Shown here: one piece after another, positions 1 to 10,214 of the stretch
How positions within the stretch are numbered: the first letter of the stretch is position 1
Layout: each line of letters opens with the position of its first letter
Notes under the pieces: generated by a model
What the model was told of the DNA's origin: nothing
The model's input: only the letters and a program-made list of their open reading frames with translations
Databases searched by the model: none
Source of the DNA: Hsuehochloa calcarea
Lineage: Eukaryota > Streptophyta > Magnoliopsida > Poales > Poaceae
Assembly (NCBI GenBank): GCA_036346395.1
Contig: CM070606.1
Span: 16,726,915-16,790,914, forward strand
Reading direction: 5' to 3'
DNA length: 64,000 nt
Position numbers and translations under genes: made by a program

Positions 1-1417
1 GGAGTTCAAATGAATGTTTAATGACATTTTGAAGTTAATTCAATTTCTATGGTAAAAAAAAATTCTTTACCAAATTTAATTTCTATTCCAAAATTTTCTC
101 TGGCAGTAAAAAGTTTCAAACTTATTGTAAGTTAAAGTAAAATAAAAACAGAAGCCAAAAAAATTGGTTTCACTCAATTTGGGGTTAATTTAAATTAGTT
201 ATGAATTTTTAAACTTGTTTGGATTTTCAGTGCAAAAAATAAATCACTTCAGAAATTCCAAATGCATTGAATACTTTTTATTAAACCTAGCCTCTACCAC
301 AGACATGAGGGGTCTACTGCATAGTGTTTTTATTTAATTTCTGAATTAAAATCTACTAACAGGTAGGACCCCCTTGTCATAGGCTTGGTCCATGCAATAG
401 TGCATGGATCGGAGGTCAACATGCACAGAGACTCGGTCCATGGACCATGTATGTGGTGCACCCAAACGGTGAGACCCGGTCATCATTGACTCACGGAAAA
501 CTAGGAGTTAATGGCTTCATTAAATCCAGCTCAAGACCCACACGTCAACGACTCATCAGCGCATTTAGACAGTCATTAAATACAACTAAGCAATGATTAG
601 CCCTAAATGACTGAGATTTACCCTCATCCAAACCCTAAAGTAAAAGTCCGAACTCTTGACAATAGAGATTCTCGCCTGTGAGATTGCGCTTGTCGTTAGT
701 GCTACGGTCCATGGCGACGACGACCAAGGCCAGAAATGTGTTCTCACGGTCATGCTCTACTTTCGGTACCAGCAGCGAGAGCTAGGATGGCCCATATCGG
801 CAACGCGACACTGAGAGGTGGCGATGAGCTATGCTCAAACGTGCGTGTCGCTACCCGGTGGCGCACTGAGCTAATTGGTGCATGCATGTGCATCTATGGG
901 TCATAATGAACTTACCGGAGGGAAGATGGTGGTCGGGAGCCTCGGTGGTGATGACAATGGCGACATCGGCGTTAGGCTTCACGTGGAGAAGACAACCTAT
1001 AGAGAGAGAAGGGCAACTACATGTCACAAAGACCTAAGGGAGTTGACGTGATGGTGAAGTAGCATGAAATCGAGTAATACCTCATAGGGCCGGCGATGGG
1101 GAAGAAGATAGGGTTTGCGGCTGAAAGAGGAGAAACTTCGAAATCCATGGGCTCCTGCAGATGATCGGACAAATTGATTGAGGGGAAGTCATTCTGATAC
1201 CCTAGAACACAAGGTGATGCATCTAGGACATGACAATACTCACCGAAGACACAAATGGTGTGGTGGAGCTCCACAGACCGCACTCTAGCGACAACAAGAA
1301 CACAATAGCATTCCGAGAGCTATAAGCGAAATCAACTTCGCGCATTAGCAAAATTGGACATGGTGATGAATGGAGAAGACGATGGATGCTGTGGCTTGAA
1401 ACTTACTCGGGAGAAAA
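1..1417. other. Unidentified flank, left side of the element A insertion
   Basis: AT-rich for the first 350 bases, then GC-richer with short inverted words such as the repeated 'ggtccatg' / 'catggacc' around 385-450. The only open frame of any length (1017-1283, minus, 88 codons) matches nothing I recognise and sits in sequence of mixed composition. The region continues at 10215 on the far side of element A. The layout (AT-rich start, GC-richer middle with TCG/CGAC words) resembles grass Gypsy LTR sequence, but no LTR ends or partner copy are visible, so this is a weak guess. Bases 1413-1417 are the GAAAA target-site duplication of A. Confidence 0.4.
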
Positions 1418-1860
1418 TGATGAACCCTAAGGTTTGATTTGTTGGCCCGATCTTTCGATGAGAATGCTAAGTCCGGTAGGCGTCGCTCAACTCTGACGAT
1501 CTCGGCTACGAACACGCAAGGCTCGAAACCACGTAATCGCTGAACTGATTGACAAGTCGTTATCAACCGTGCACGAATACCCGGTTGACCTGACCACGAA
1601 GGTCGATTCCTGCATACACCGAAGAAGCACGCAAGAACAAGATAAAGCAATCTAAAATTGAAAAATAAAGATTGAAATATTGAAATTGGGATTTCGAAAG
1701 CGGTATTATGGTTGGTGTAGTCGACATAAGCCAATACACGAAGTCGCAACAAGGCTAACTTTTAACTAAACAAAATTCAAGAAAACTAGAGGGGTGCGAA
1801 CTCCTTAAATAGGGAATAAGGAGCCACAAAACTAAATGAACTAGCAGGGTGGTACTAAAG

Positions 1861-2812
1861 TGATACGGATCCACCAAGTTGATTAGATGAATCCTGATTG
1901 TTGGCCCAATCTTTCACGGTACACTCGAAGATCAGTAGCAATCTCACAAACCAATTCGGTGAATTGAATTGTAAGAAAATCAATATACTCACAAACCAAT
2001 CTAATAGATTGAATTGCAAGTAGTAGCGTTAGCTGAATAGTACTCCGAAACAAGAGATAGATATCTTGATCTTGCTCTCAATCCTTCTCCTCAATCTCTC
2101 CAACCCATATCACGACTCAAGAACACACGATATGCGCCAAAACGGCTTTTCTGATTTTTATTATCTAAATCATAACTTGTCCTCCATATGGTGCGGCCAT
2201 GGGGGGTTTATATAGCCTCCCACGCAAGCACAAATTTTCGGATGAATAGTACCCGAGAGCTACAATGATTGAGACGGATTATTCACGTGAACGATAATCC
2301 GAGTCGATTCTTATTCACGTGAACGATAATCCGAGAAAAAAAAGCCTTTCTTTAATTAGAATTTAAACTATTATAGTTTTGGTATAAAATATTAATCACC
2401 AATTGGCTGTCTGAATTGGATCCAAACTGAACCAACCCACATGCCATGTTCCTGGCGTCCTCTCCATGCATGGCCAAATCTTCCTCTCAGTTTCTCTTGT
2501 GTTGTGGGCTTTCCTTCTCTGAGCTTTTTGCGCGAACATGTTCCATGCACTTGATGTTTTCTTTGACGCCAATGCAACCCTTGTTGCCATGTCACCACAT
2601 GTCTTTCTTGATAGCCCGCATGCGCTAGGGTTTTAACCCGAGAGCATGTTCCCTCTCGTTGGCCAGCATCTCCATCCACCCTGTTGGCCTTCACAATGTT
2701 TTGTTTTACCTTTTGTTGTAAAACAACACCGACGGAGCCAATTTGAGTTCTAGCATTAGTTTGCAATTTAGGGATGCAAACCAATGCTTTGGTAGTAGTT
2801 ATGCCCGTATCA
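1861..2812 (-). repeat. Element B 3' LTR
   Basis: Starts TGATACGGATCC and ends GCCCGTATCA. It contains a duplicated segment with the TTCACGTGAAC G-box word near 2280-2330 and a TATA box on the minus strand at 2206-2216. It differs from the partner LTR mainly at scattered sites of one to a few bases, many of them at CTGA or TCAG words. Confidence 0.92.
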
Positions 2813-3261
2813 TCCTCCCTTTCTTCAAGAAAAGACGTCCTCGTCTTTTGTGTAACCTCAAGAATCTTCGTCGAGGTAGTCTTCACCATCGGCTTTTTAG
2901 TGATGATCTCCTCAGCATGAATAGAATTCTCTGGCATAGGACACAGGGTATATGATCTTCCCTGATGCACCAAAGAGTACTTGTTGGACCTCCCGTGGTG
3001 CGTAGCATTGCGATCATACTGCCACGGACGCCCCAACAACAAGTGACATGCATGCATAGGCACGACGTCACACTCCACTTTGTCGTGATAGTCTCCTACT
3101 GAAAAACAAACTTTGACACGATGAGTAATTTTGCCATCGACATTATGCAACCATTGTGCATAATACGGTTCTGGATGTCGCCAGGTTGTCAACCCCAAAG
3201 CTTGCACCAAATCGTTGCTAATGATATTGTTGTAGCTTCCACCATCAACGATAAGCTTGTA
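2392..3261 (-). pseudogene. Element B retropepsin-like domain fused to pol tail
   Basis: The frame begins near 3261 with IVDGGSYNN, the aspartic protease active-site region of this family (DGG in place of the usual DSG/DTG). It continues through a segment ending LLLGRPWQYDRNATHHGRS, which is shared with the proteases of A, C and H. At about 2850 it reaches the acidic run LEEREDD just before the polypurine tract and then runs open for roughly 140 more codons into the LTR, stopping at 2392. RT, RNase H and integrase, which should lie between protease and tail, are missing. A charged, Lys/Glu-rich stretch is readable upstream (about 3400-3600, minus) in other frames. The product is unlikely to be functional alone. 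Confidence 0.7.
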
Positions 3262-4085
3262 AATTTTGCCATTGATTTTGCACTCAGATTTGAAAGCGTT
3301 GGTTATTTGCCCGTTGTGAGAATAGAAGTGTTGTCAACTCGAACCGTCTTGGTCAAGATACAAAGACCATCTTGTGGTGCCTCACTAGTAGTTTTGTCAT
3401 CATGGAACGACACCTCTTGCTGTTTTTGGGTAGAAAGAAGGGTCGCCAATTCTAATTTCTTCTGTTCTTCCTCGCCACTCGTTCTTCTTCACGTTTCTTG
3501 GCCTTTAGCCTTTCTTCTTTGCTCTTTAATGTCTCCTTGGGCCTTGTCTCGTCATTGCTCTATCTTCAAAGTACCTTGATGAGGACCAAGATGTAATGTC
3601 CTTTCGTGTTCCTCTCCATGGAAAGGAGTACCGCATGACGGGCGTGATGCAACTCGATGTATGTCTTTGTTCTTTCAACCAATATGCACCAATCACCAAC
3701 TAACATGCTCTCATATGCATAGGAATCACATCACAAGTAACAACAAAGATATACCCGCCCAAAGAAAATTTTACCTCCACTTGTTTTGTGATCGGAATGT
3801 GCTTGAACCTCCAAAGCAATAGATATGGCTCGGATGTGGCTTTGTGATCAACCCCAATCATCCACAAGTGTTTGGCTTGCGGCGTTTGTCAAGCTTCCGT
3901 ATCGATAATCATAGCACAACTGTGTTCCCACTCGACACCGATTGAAGAATATGTAGCTCGGATCGTGGAGTGGATCCTCCTCACATTGATCTATAGTGTA
4001 GCCGAATTGCATGACCAACTTCATGTCCTTCAGATCGGCCATGTCGATACTTGATCTTTGTAACAACGGCACCGTGAATAATCAA
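3262..4085 (-). other. Element B leader and degraded gag region
   Basis: This is the internal sequence between the primer site and the protease. A 74-codon minus-strand frame at 4072-3848 lies where gag would start but resembles no Gag I know. From 3600 down to 3400 a charged, coiled-coil-like segment can be read with stops. Nothing else is identifiable. Confidence 0.45.
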
Positions 4086-4096
4086 GCTCGATACCA
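4086..4096 (-). promoter_or_regulatory. Element B primer binding site, one base short
   Basis: On the minus strand this reads TGGTATCGAGC next to the 5' LTR, against TGGTATCAGAGC (initiator tRNA-Met complement) in elements A, C, D, F and G. One A of the CAG is missing, the same change as in element H. The adjoining first LTR base is also missing: ccacGATACGG where ccac(c)TGATACGG is expected. Confidence 0.8.
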
Positions 4097-4097
4097 C

Positions 4098-5045
4098 GAT
4101 ACGGATCCACCAAGTTGATTAGATGAATCTCGATTGTTGGCCCAATCTTTCACGGTACACTCGAAGATCGTGAGCAATCTCACAAACCAATTCGGTGAAT
4201 TGAATTGTAAGAAAATCAATATACTCACAAACCAATCTAATAGATTGAATTGCAAGTAGTAGCGTTAGCTGAATAGTACTCCGAAACAAGAGATAGATAT
4301 CTTGATCTTGCTCTCAATCCTTCTCCTCAATCTCTCCAACCCATATCACGACTCAAGAACACACGATATGCGCCAAAACGGCTTTTCGATTTTTATTATC
4401 TAAATCATAACTTGTCCTCCATATGGTGCGGCCATGGGGGTTTATATAGCCTCCCACGCAAGCACAAATTTTCGGATGAATAGTACCCGAGAGCTACAAT
4501 GGTGAGTGCGGATTCATCGCTCACGTGAACGAGATCCGAGTCGATTCTTATTCACGTGAACGAGAATCCGAGAAAAAAAAAACCTTTCTTTAATTAGAAT
4601 TTAAACTATTATAGTTTTGGTATAAAATATTAATCACCAATTGGTCATCGAATTGGATCCAAATGAACCAACCCACATGCCATGTTCTGGCGTCCTCTCC
4701 ATGCATGGCCAAATCTTCCTCTCGCTTTCTCTTGTGTTGTGGGCTTTCCTTCTCGAGCTTTTGCGCGAACATGTTCCATGCACTTGATGTTTTCTTTGGC
4801 GTAATGCAACCCTTGTTGCCATGTCACCACATGTCTTTCTTGATAGCCGCATGCGCTAGGGTTTTAACCCGAGAGCATGTTCCTCTCGTTAGCGACAAAG
4901 ATCTCCATCCACCCTGTTGGCCTTCACAATGTTTTGTTTTACCTTTTGTTGTAAAACAACACCGACGGAGCCAATTTGAGTTCTAGCATTAGTTTGCAAT
5001 TTAGGGATGCAAACCAATGCTTTGGTAGTAGTTATGCCCGTATCA
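4098..5045 (-). repeat. Element B 5' LTR
   Basis: Partner of 1861-2812 in the same orientation. It holds the promoter for a minus-strand transcript: a G-box palindrome TTCACGTGAA around 4550 and a TATA box at 4440-4450 (minus strand, CTATATAAAC). The first T is absent compared with the other LTR. Confidence 0.92.
4440..4450 (-). promoter_or_regulatory. TATA box of element B 5' LTR
   Basis: The minus-strand sequence GCTATATAAAC lies about 100 bases downstream, in element sense, of two TTCACGTGAAC words. Position and form fit an LTR core promoter. The same motif is kept in the other LTR at 2206-2216. Confidence 0.6.
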
Positions 5046-5384
5046 TAAAGGCTGTGGGTTACTGTTCATGTGAACAGTAACCACACCCCCCGGGTGGGCC
5101 GCAGGCAGATGGGCCAAGTTTAGTATGATTACAAAGCCCAGGTTGGCCCAAACAAGTGATATAACGTCTTCTTTTGATGATTGCGATCAGTCCAGAAGGA
5201 ATTTGGAGGTGAGGATGGATCCGTTGGAAAGGTCTCGGAATAAGCTTTCCAACAAGCCCAAGATCACCCGAATGGGATTTCGTTTGCAAAAGTTACGCCT
5301 GTTTTATGTTGGTGCTGTCTGGCTGATTCCGAACTAATCTAACCAAAATGTATGCAGCTTGAACTCCTGCTTGGCACATGTAGT

Positions 5385-5447
5385 AGCACCATGGCATGTA
5401 CACATAGTACCATAGCATGTAGATGTAGCACCATGGCATGTAGATGT
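5385..5447 (-). repeat. Three 21 bp tandem repeats in the A 3' LTR
   Basis: Units at 5385-5405, 5406-5426 and 5427-5447 follow the pattern AGCACCATGGCATGTAGAYRT. They are in frame with the pol tail on the minus strand, so each unit encodes seven residues. The copy in the 5' LTR lies at 10007-10069. Confidence 0.9.
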
Positions 5448-5587
5448 AGGTCGATCCAATTGGGTAATATGGCATTGCATTAGCCGAAAGTCCAATTGGA
5501 GAAGATGTTAGTGAAGTAAAAGAAGTAGAAGATGCAGTGCAGCAGGTTGAAGCAGTGGTTGTATCCTTAGGGTCGATGTCCTCATCA

Positions 5588-5602
5588 TCCTCCCTTTCTT
5601 GA
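5588..5602 (-). other. Polypurine tract of element A
   Basis: The minus strand reads TCAAGAAAGGGAGGA immediately before the 3' LTR start TGATGAGGACATC. It is the expected plus-strand DNA primer for reverse transcription and fixes the orientation of A. Confidence 0.85.
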
Positions 5603-5883
5603 ATTTGAGTCGTCCTCGACTCATTCGTTTTCCCCAAGTCATCACTCTCCTGCAAAAGATTAGTAGCAACAGGAGGCAAAGAAACATGCACTTCCTCTAA
5701 TGGATACTGAGATTCTTTGCAAATCATAGTATGACATTCATATTCATGTTTTTCCATATCAATACAATTAGATTTTGTAGCTAACATAATAGGAGCTTTC
5801 AATTTAATTTCACTTGGAGCTATAATCTTATGATCATCTTTTGTGTTCTCCGTACTTGTTCTCTCATATCTTTCTAATTCATC

Positions 5884-6558
5884 CTATAATATGGCAGCAG
5901 GAGACATTGGAAGTAAAGTGATTTTTCTTTCTTTATATGTGAAAGTATAACGATTAGATCTACCATGATGTTCAGTATATCTATCATATTGCCAAGGTCT
6001 ACCTAATAATAATGAGCATGCTTGCATAGGTACGACTTCGCAATCAACATAGTCATGATATGATCCAATAGAAAAATGTACACGCACAAGTTTAGTCACC
6101 TTCAACTTACCAAAAAAATTTAGCCATTGAATGTAGTAAGGATGAGGGTGTGGTGTTGTGGTCAAGCCAAGCTTCTCGACCATGTCTATGCTAGCAAGGT
6201 TGTTGCAACTTCCGCCATCAATGATGACTCTACATGAACGTTCCTTGATGACGAACTTGGATTGAAACAAAATATGACGTTGATTTTGTTCAGCAAGCTC
6301 CATTTGGGAACTTAGCACACGCTGGACAACTAAGCTTTGGTACATGTCAGAGGCCTCATGGCTTATATGTTCTTCCTCAGTTTCATCACCTGCATTGTTA
6401 GTTGCAACCAAAACTTGTTCTTCCTCAATATTGCTAGCTGAAGTGTACTCACCATTGTCCTTAATAAGTAAAGCTCGCTGACTTGGGCAATCACGCATCA
6501 AGTGCCCAAATCCTTTGCAATGATGACATTGTACATCTCTAGATCGCCTGTCAAGCAA
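5884..6558 (-). pseudogene. Element A CCHC knuckle and retropepsin-like domain
   Basis: A 224-codon frame. Near residues 11-24 lies CHHCKGFGHLMRDC, a CX2CX4HX4C nucleic-acid-binding knuckle of nucleocapsid. After an acidic linker and the segment QNQRHILFQ comes RVIIDGGSCNNLAS, the protease active-site region, then LGLTTTPHPHPYYIQW and ACSLLLGRPWQYDR, both shared with B, C and H. The protease would cut the Gag-Pol polyprotein. It follows gag in a different frame (a break near 6560). The frame stops at 5884, before the linker that begins the next frame at 5802, so the original polyprotein is broken in several places. Confidence 0.8.
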
Positions 6559-6559
6559 A

Positions 6560-7730
6560 CAACGAACGAAGCACTTTTTGTAGGGACTTGTACCTCTGTT
6601 GATTTGCTTGCATTAGGGACATGCACAGGAGTGGAAGGGGCAGAAGGGGGCACAAGGCTTGAGGAGGATGCCACGTGTTGTTGCTGACTTGGCCGACCTG
6701 CAAAAGATCCTCCAAAATTGCCCCTAGGGCGGTACTGTCGACCCTGCACTTCTCTTTCACCTTTGCAAGCAAGATGGAATAAACGAGTAATAGAATTGTA
6801 TTATTTATAATCAAGTATGTCATGAATTTCTCGGTTTAAACCTCCTAAAAATCTAGCCATCTTAGCATCTTCAGTTTCATCTAAGCCACAACGTAATAAA
6901 CCAGTTTGCAATTCTTGATAATAATCCTCTACAGAACTACTACATTGTCTTAAACGTTGTAATTTATTCAGCAAATCACGAGAATAATATGAAGGTACAA
7001 ATCTATGTCTCATTGCTCTTTTCAAAGCATTCTATGTTCTAGGTATGTCCTGATGAGTACGACCATATTCACTCCACCAAATAGATGCAAAATCAGAAAA
7101 CTCACTAGCAGCATCTCTAACTTTATTATCTTCAGGGAATTCATGACAAGCAAATTTTTGTTCTACGGTAAGCTCCCATGTGAGATAAGCATCAGGATCA
7201 CATTTTCCAGCAAAAGAAGGCACAGTGAATTTAATTTTACCAAATGCATTATTATGGTCACGTACATCACGTTGATTTTGTCCCATACCTTGGCGATTAT
7301 GAAGAAGCCGACGATGGTTACGATCATTATGCATATTGGCTTCATCTGTTTCCATATCAGTAGTGTAATTGTTCACATCTTCCACCTCATCTGCCCAAGA
7401 GCGGACCGCAAACGGTGTGCAGCACGCAGGAGGTGGTGTGCGGCGAGCAGGAGGTGGTGCGCGGCGAGCAGAAGGGTCCACCACTCTTGGCTCATGATCA
7501 TGGGTCCTGTTGTCAGCAAGTGGCTGACGCTCGAGGAGCACAACGCGTGAGTGGAGCACCACGAGATTGTCATTGATCTTATCCAAGGCATCGCGAACAC
7601 TCTCACCGAGCGAGTGCTCAATGTGCCGCACGAGCTCTCTCGTGCGAGGTGTGAAAGATCCCTCACCAGTATGCCCCAAAGAGTGGTCGTTATTGTCTAC
7701 ACCATGTGTAGATCCATGTGACCCTGTCAT
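6560..7730 (-). pseudogene. gag: Element A gag, broken
   Basis: Start chosen at 7730, because MTG at this point matches the gag start MTGE of element C. Early residues are acidic and His-rich. The capsid-like core follows: KIKFTVPSFAGKCDPDAYL, then LTVEQKF and a WW-containing helix segment near 7080, then RHRFVPSYYSRDLL and the segment ending LGGLNREIHDILDYK. A TAG stop at 7032-7034 replaces a conserved Trp (TGG to TAG), another stop interrupts after DYK near 6801, and the frame shifts near 6560 before the zinc knuckle. Gag would form the particle that packages element RNA. This copy is not translatable as one protein. Confidence 0.75.
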
Positions 7731-7754
7731 TGTTAGTAGAAAATAAAGAACCAA

Positions 7755-9217
7755 TCACAGTGTATATGTCCCTATGAACTACTAGGTTCTGGAGTTTCAC
7801 AAGTCGCTCACACTCAAGCTTATGCCCAGTTCTTACCAGTTCTTACCAATGTAGCAAGGAAGTGGTACAACCGGTGGCTGGTTCGTGATACTCTCACTTG
7901 TGATCAGCCCAACGATTTGCGAGGAATGGCACCTGCTGAGTTAGTAGTAAGTGGAGCTCGGAAGGCTAGTATGTAGCAAAGGGATAACAATTATTCAATT
8001 CAACATGCAAAGTTGAAAAGCAGTTCAAATTACTAGTCACAAGTGCTGATCCTAGTCTAATCAAAGTTTAGGTAATCAAAGCCCCATTAAGAGATGTGTA
8101 TGTACGCACACGCAAAGATAAATGTGACTTGATGTAAGCAATGGAAAACCTCACAACAAGTGCTAGGAGAGACGCTAGCCAACTACTCAAACTTCTTTGT
8201 AGGGCACAAGATCGTTCACACGATGTAGAGCACAAAAACGGAATACGTGCAGCGTAAACAGCCCTTTAGTTTAAGTAGAAAATAATAGTTAGTCTCGAGA
8301 GATAAAAAAGAAAATTTTATATGGCTTATATATACTCATTTGAAATATTTCGATGAGATATACAACTTTGCAGTTGAGGCGAACCCCAAATTCTGAAGGT
8401 AAGACTGAAAGAAACGGCAAAAACCGAAACCGAAAACTTGTGACGCGAATTCGGAGCCGAAAATGACCGATTTTGGGTTCCCTGGACGAAGAGTAGTGCA
8501 CTAAGAGGAAAGTATGTGACTCGTTGTTAGCTTTCCAACGAGTTCAAGAACGTCTAAATCGGACACCATATGCAAATGTTATGCCCATTTTACTGAAGGT
8601 CTCTCGGAAGCGGAATCGTTCTCGGACTGGAAACTGAATCGGTTTCAATCTTTAAATTGCTATATCTTTTGATTTCTTGGGCTAATCTTGCTGAAATTTT
8701 TTATGCAAGCTTGTAGCTATATGTAAAAGGGCTCCACCAATTTTCACTGGTTTTTGGTGTAAGATTGTTTTTTTTTCTACCACGGCTTTTGTTTTGTGTG
8801 GCGGCCTCTTTCTCCTTCTATTATTTTTCCGGCCCTAGGGTTTTCCGTGAGTCGCAAAAAAAACAGCAAAGTGTTCTCTCTTTTTTGGGGCAGGTTAGAG
8901 GAGTTCTAACCCACTAATTTTATGTCTAGACGTAAAAACTATGAACCCTAAAACAACGATCAAGCGACGCGAAGGAAAAACACGAGAAGCAATCTAGACA
9001 ACGACCAACTAGACAATAACTAGAGCTAAAGATCAGCAACTAGACATGACAATGCAACCAAAGATTCAACAAGCAAACTGAAAAGAAAAAATTGCAAAGG
9101 CTCAAGGGGCTCGGTATGGATGATAGATGTAAATTTTTTTTGGGCAATTTTTTGAACTTTAGGTATGAAAAATGAATCTACTACTAGAAAATAGGAAACT
9201 CTCATCGAAAAACTGTA
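7755..9217 (-). other. Element A untranslated leader
   Basis: About 1.46 kb between primer site and gag with no significant frame. Parts of it, such as the words around 7800-7960 (tcttaccag, ggtggctggttcgtgata, gtggagctcgg), recur in the leaders of C (about 13680-13800) and H (about 41040-41200). The long leader is thus a conserved family trait. It includes a T-run near 8770. Confidence 0.65.
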
Positions 9218-9229
9218 GCTCTGATACCA
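9218..9229 (-). promoter_or_regulatory. Element A primer binding site (tRNA-Met)
   Basis: The minus strand reads TGGTATCAGAGC two bases inside the 5' LTR end, complementary to the 3' end of plant initiator tRNA-Met. Confidence 0.92.
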
Positions 9230-9616
9230 CCTGATGAACCCTAAGGTTTGATTTGTTGACCCGATCTTTCGATGAGAACGATAAGTCCGGTAGGCGTCGC
9301 TCTACTCTGACGATCTCGGCTACGAACACGCAAGGCTCGAAACCACGCAATCGCTTAACTAATTGACAAGTTGTTATCAACCGTGCACGAATACCCGGTT
9401 GACCTAACCACGAAGGTCGATTCCTGCATACACCGAAGAAGCACGCAAGAACAAGATAAAGCAATCTAAAATTGTAAATAATGATTGAAATACTGAAATT
9501 GGGATTTCAAAAGCGGTATTATGGTTGGTCTAGTCGACACAAGCCAATACACGAAGTTGCAACAAGGCTAACTTTTAACTAAACAAAATCCAAGAAAACT
9601 AGAGGGGGTGCGAACT

Positions 9617-9626
9617 CCTTAAATAG
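9617..9626 (-). promoter_or_regulatory. TATA box of element A 5' LTR
   Basis: Minus-strand CTATTTAAGG lies about 50-70 bases downstream, in element sense, of the palindrome at 9672-9697. The same CTATTTAAGGAG sequence occurs in element C at 11863-11874, in a GC-rich context on both sides. Confidence 0.6.
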
Positions 9627-9671
9627 GCAACAAGGAGCCACAAAACTAAATGAACCAGCGGGGTGGTACTA

Positions 9672-9697
9672 AAGGCCGTGGGTTACTGTTCACGTAA
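9672..9697. promoter_or_regulatory. Near-perfect palindrome with G-box core in A 5' LTR
   Basis: The word GTTACTGTTCACGTAAACAG plus TAACC is a palindrome with one change (CACGTA for CACGTG). The copy in the other LTR, about 5057-5082, reads TTCATGTGAA, with a different change. The ancestral form was probably TTACTGTTCACGTGAACAGTAA with a central CACGTG, the binding core of plant bZIP/bHLH factors. Confidence 0.6.
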
Positions 9698-10006
9698 ACA
9701 GTAACCACACCCCAGGTGGGCCGTAGGCAGATGGGCCAAGTTCAGTATGATTACAAAGCCCAGGTTAGCCCAAACAAGTGATATAACAACTTCTTTTGAT
9801 GATTGCGATCAGTCCAGAAGGAATCTAGAGGTAAGGATGGATCCGTTGGAAAGGTCTCGGAATAGGCTTTCCAACAAGCCAAAGATCACCCAAATCGGAT
9901 TTCGTTTGCAAATGTTACGCATGTTTTATGTTGGTGCTGTCAGGCTGATTCCAAACTGATCTGACCAAAATGTATCCAGCTTGAACTCCTGCTTGGCACA
10001 TGCAGT

Positions 10007-10069
10007 AGCACCATGGCATGTACACATAGTACCATGGCATGTAGACGTAGCACCATGGCATGTAGACGT
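10007..10069 (-). repeat. Three 21 bp tandem repeats in the A 5' LTR
   Basis: Units at 10007-10027, 10028-10048 and 10049-10069, matching those at 5385-5447. On the minus strand each encodes a Y-x-M-P-W-x-Y-like heptapeptide. Confidence 0.9.
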
Positions 10070-10214
10070 AGCTCGATCCAATTGGGTAATATGGCATTGC
10101 ATTAGCCGAAAGTCCAATTGGAGAAGATGTTGGTGAAATAAAGGAAGTAGAGGATGCAGTGCAGCAGGTTGAAGCAGTGGTTGTATCCTCAGGGTTGATG
10201 TCCTCATCAGAAAA

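Larger units (their letters stand above)
1861..5045 (-). mobile_element. Element B: short non-autonomous Gypsy element inside the A LTR
   Basis: Two LTRs of about 950 bp (1861-2812 and 4098-5045) with inverted ends TGATACGG / CCGTATCA are flanked by TAAAG at 1856-1860 and 5046-5050. The internal region is only about 1.3 kb. The polypurine tract lies at 2813-2827 and the primer site at 4086-4096, so the element is on the minus strand. The only recognisable coding part is a protease fragment joined to a short acidic tail; Gag is not recognisable, and RT and integrase are absent. Its protease is related to those of A, C and H, which makes B a deletion derivative of a CRM-like element, probably mobilised in trans. 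Confidence 0.9.
1418..5587 (-). repeat. Element A 3' LTR, split by element B
   Basis: Matches the A 5' LTR at 9232-10209 over its whole length once 1861-5050 is taken out. The uninterrupted copy reads through 'actaaagg' near 9668, and the split copy shows TAAAG on both sides of B. Net length is about 980 bp. It carries the start of the reading frame that continues from the internal region (minus, 5587 down to 5293), including three 21 bp repeats at 5385-5447. Confidence 0.92.
5293..5802 (-). pseudogene. pol: Element A pol tail joined to PR linker, reading into the LTR
   Basis: The frame starts in the linker that normally follows the protease (LPPVATNLLQE, the segment just before RT in this family). 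It then passes directly to SDDLGKTNESRTTQIQERED, the acidic end of pol, so RT, RNase H and integrase have been removed by an in-frame junction near 5650. It crosses the polypurine tract at 5588-5602 without a stop and runs about 98 codons into the 3' LTR. There it encodes a Ser/Thr-rich part and three copies of a 7-residue unit of the form Y-x-M-P-W-C/Y-Y. Coding that overlaps the 3' LTR is known for CRM-type chromoviruses; a role for the LTR-encoded tail is not established. Confidence 0.7.
1418..10209 (-). mobile_element. Element A: CRM-like Gypsy LTR retrotransposon lacking RT, RNase H and integrase
   Basis: Two LTRs of about 980 bp (1418-5587 once the nested element B and its duplication are removed, and 9232-10209) begin TGATGAACC on the plus strand and end CTCATCA. 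The 5 bp GAAAA occurs at 1413-1417 and 10210-10214. A tRNA-Met primer site at 9218-9229 and a polypurine tract at 5588-5602 set the orientation as minus. The element is about 5.6 kb without B. The internal part carries Gag, a CCHC knuckle and a retropepsin-like domain, then jumps to the short acidic tail normally found at the end of pol. CRM-like affinity is inferred from the knuckle form CHHCKGFGHLMRDC, the IDGGSCNN protease motif and a reading frame that runs into the 3' LTR. Confidence 0.9.
9232..10209 (-). repeat. Element A 5' LTR
   Basis: 978 bp, uninterrupted partner of 1418-5587. In element sense it starts TGATGAGGACATC (the 10209 end), carries the 21 bp repeats (10007-10069), the palindrome near 9672-9697 and the TATA box at 9617-9626, and ends GGGTTCATCA. 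GAAAA follows at 10210-10214. Confidence 0.93.

Noticed and set aside
1017..1283. 88-codon minus-strand frame as a host gene fragment
   Set aside because: No recognisable domain, no splice-site or start evidence, and the surrounding sequence resembles LTR DNA.
1345..1752. 135-codon minus-strand frame recurring at 9159-9464
   Set aside because: The two copies are the two LTRs of element A. They lie in the part after the TATA box and show no protein signature.
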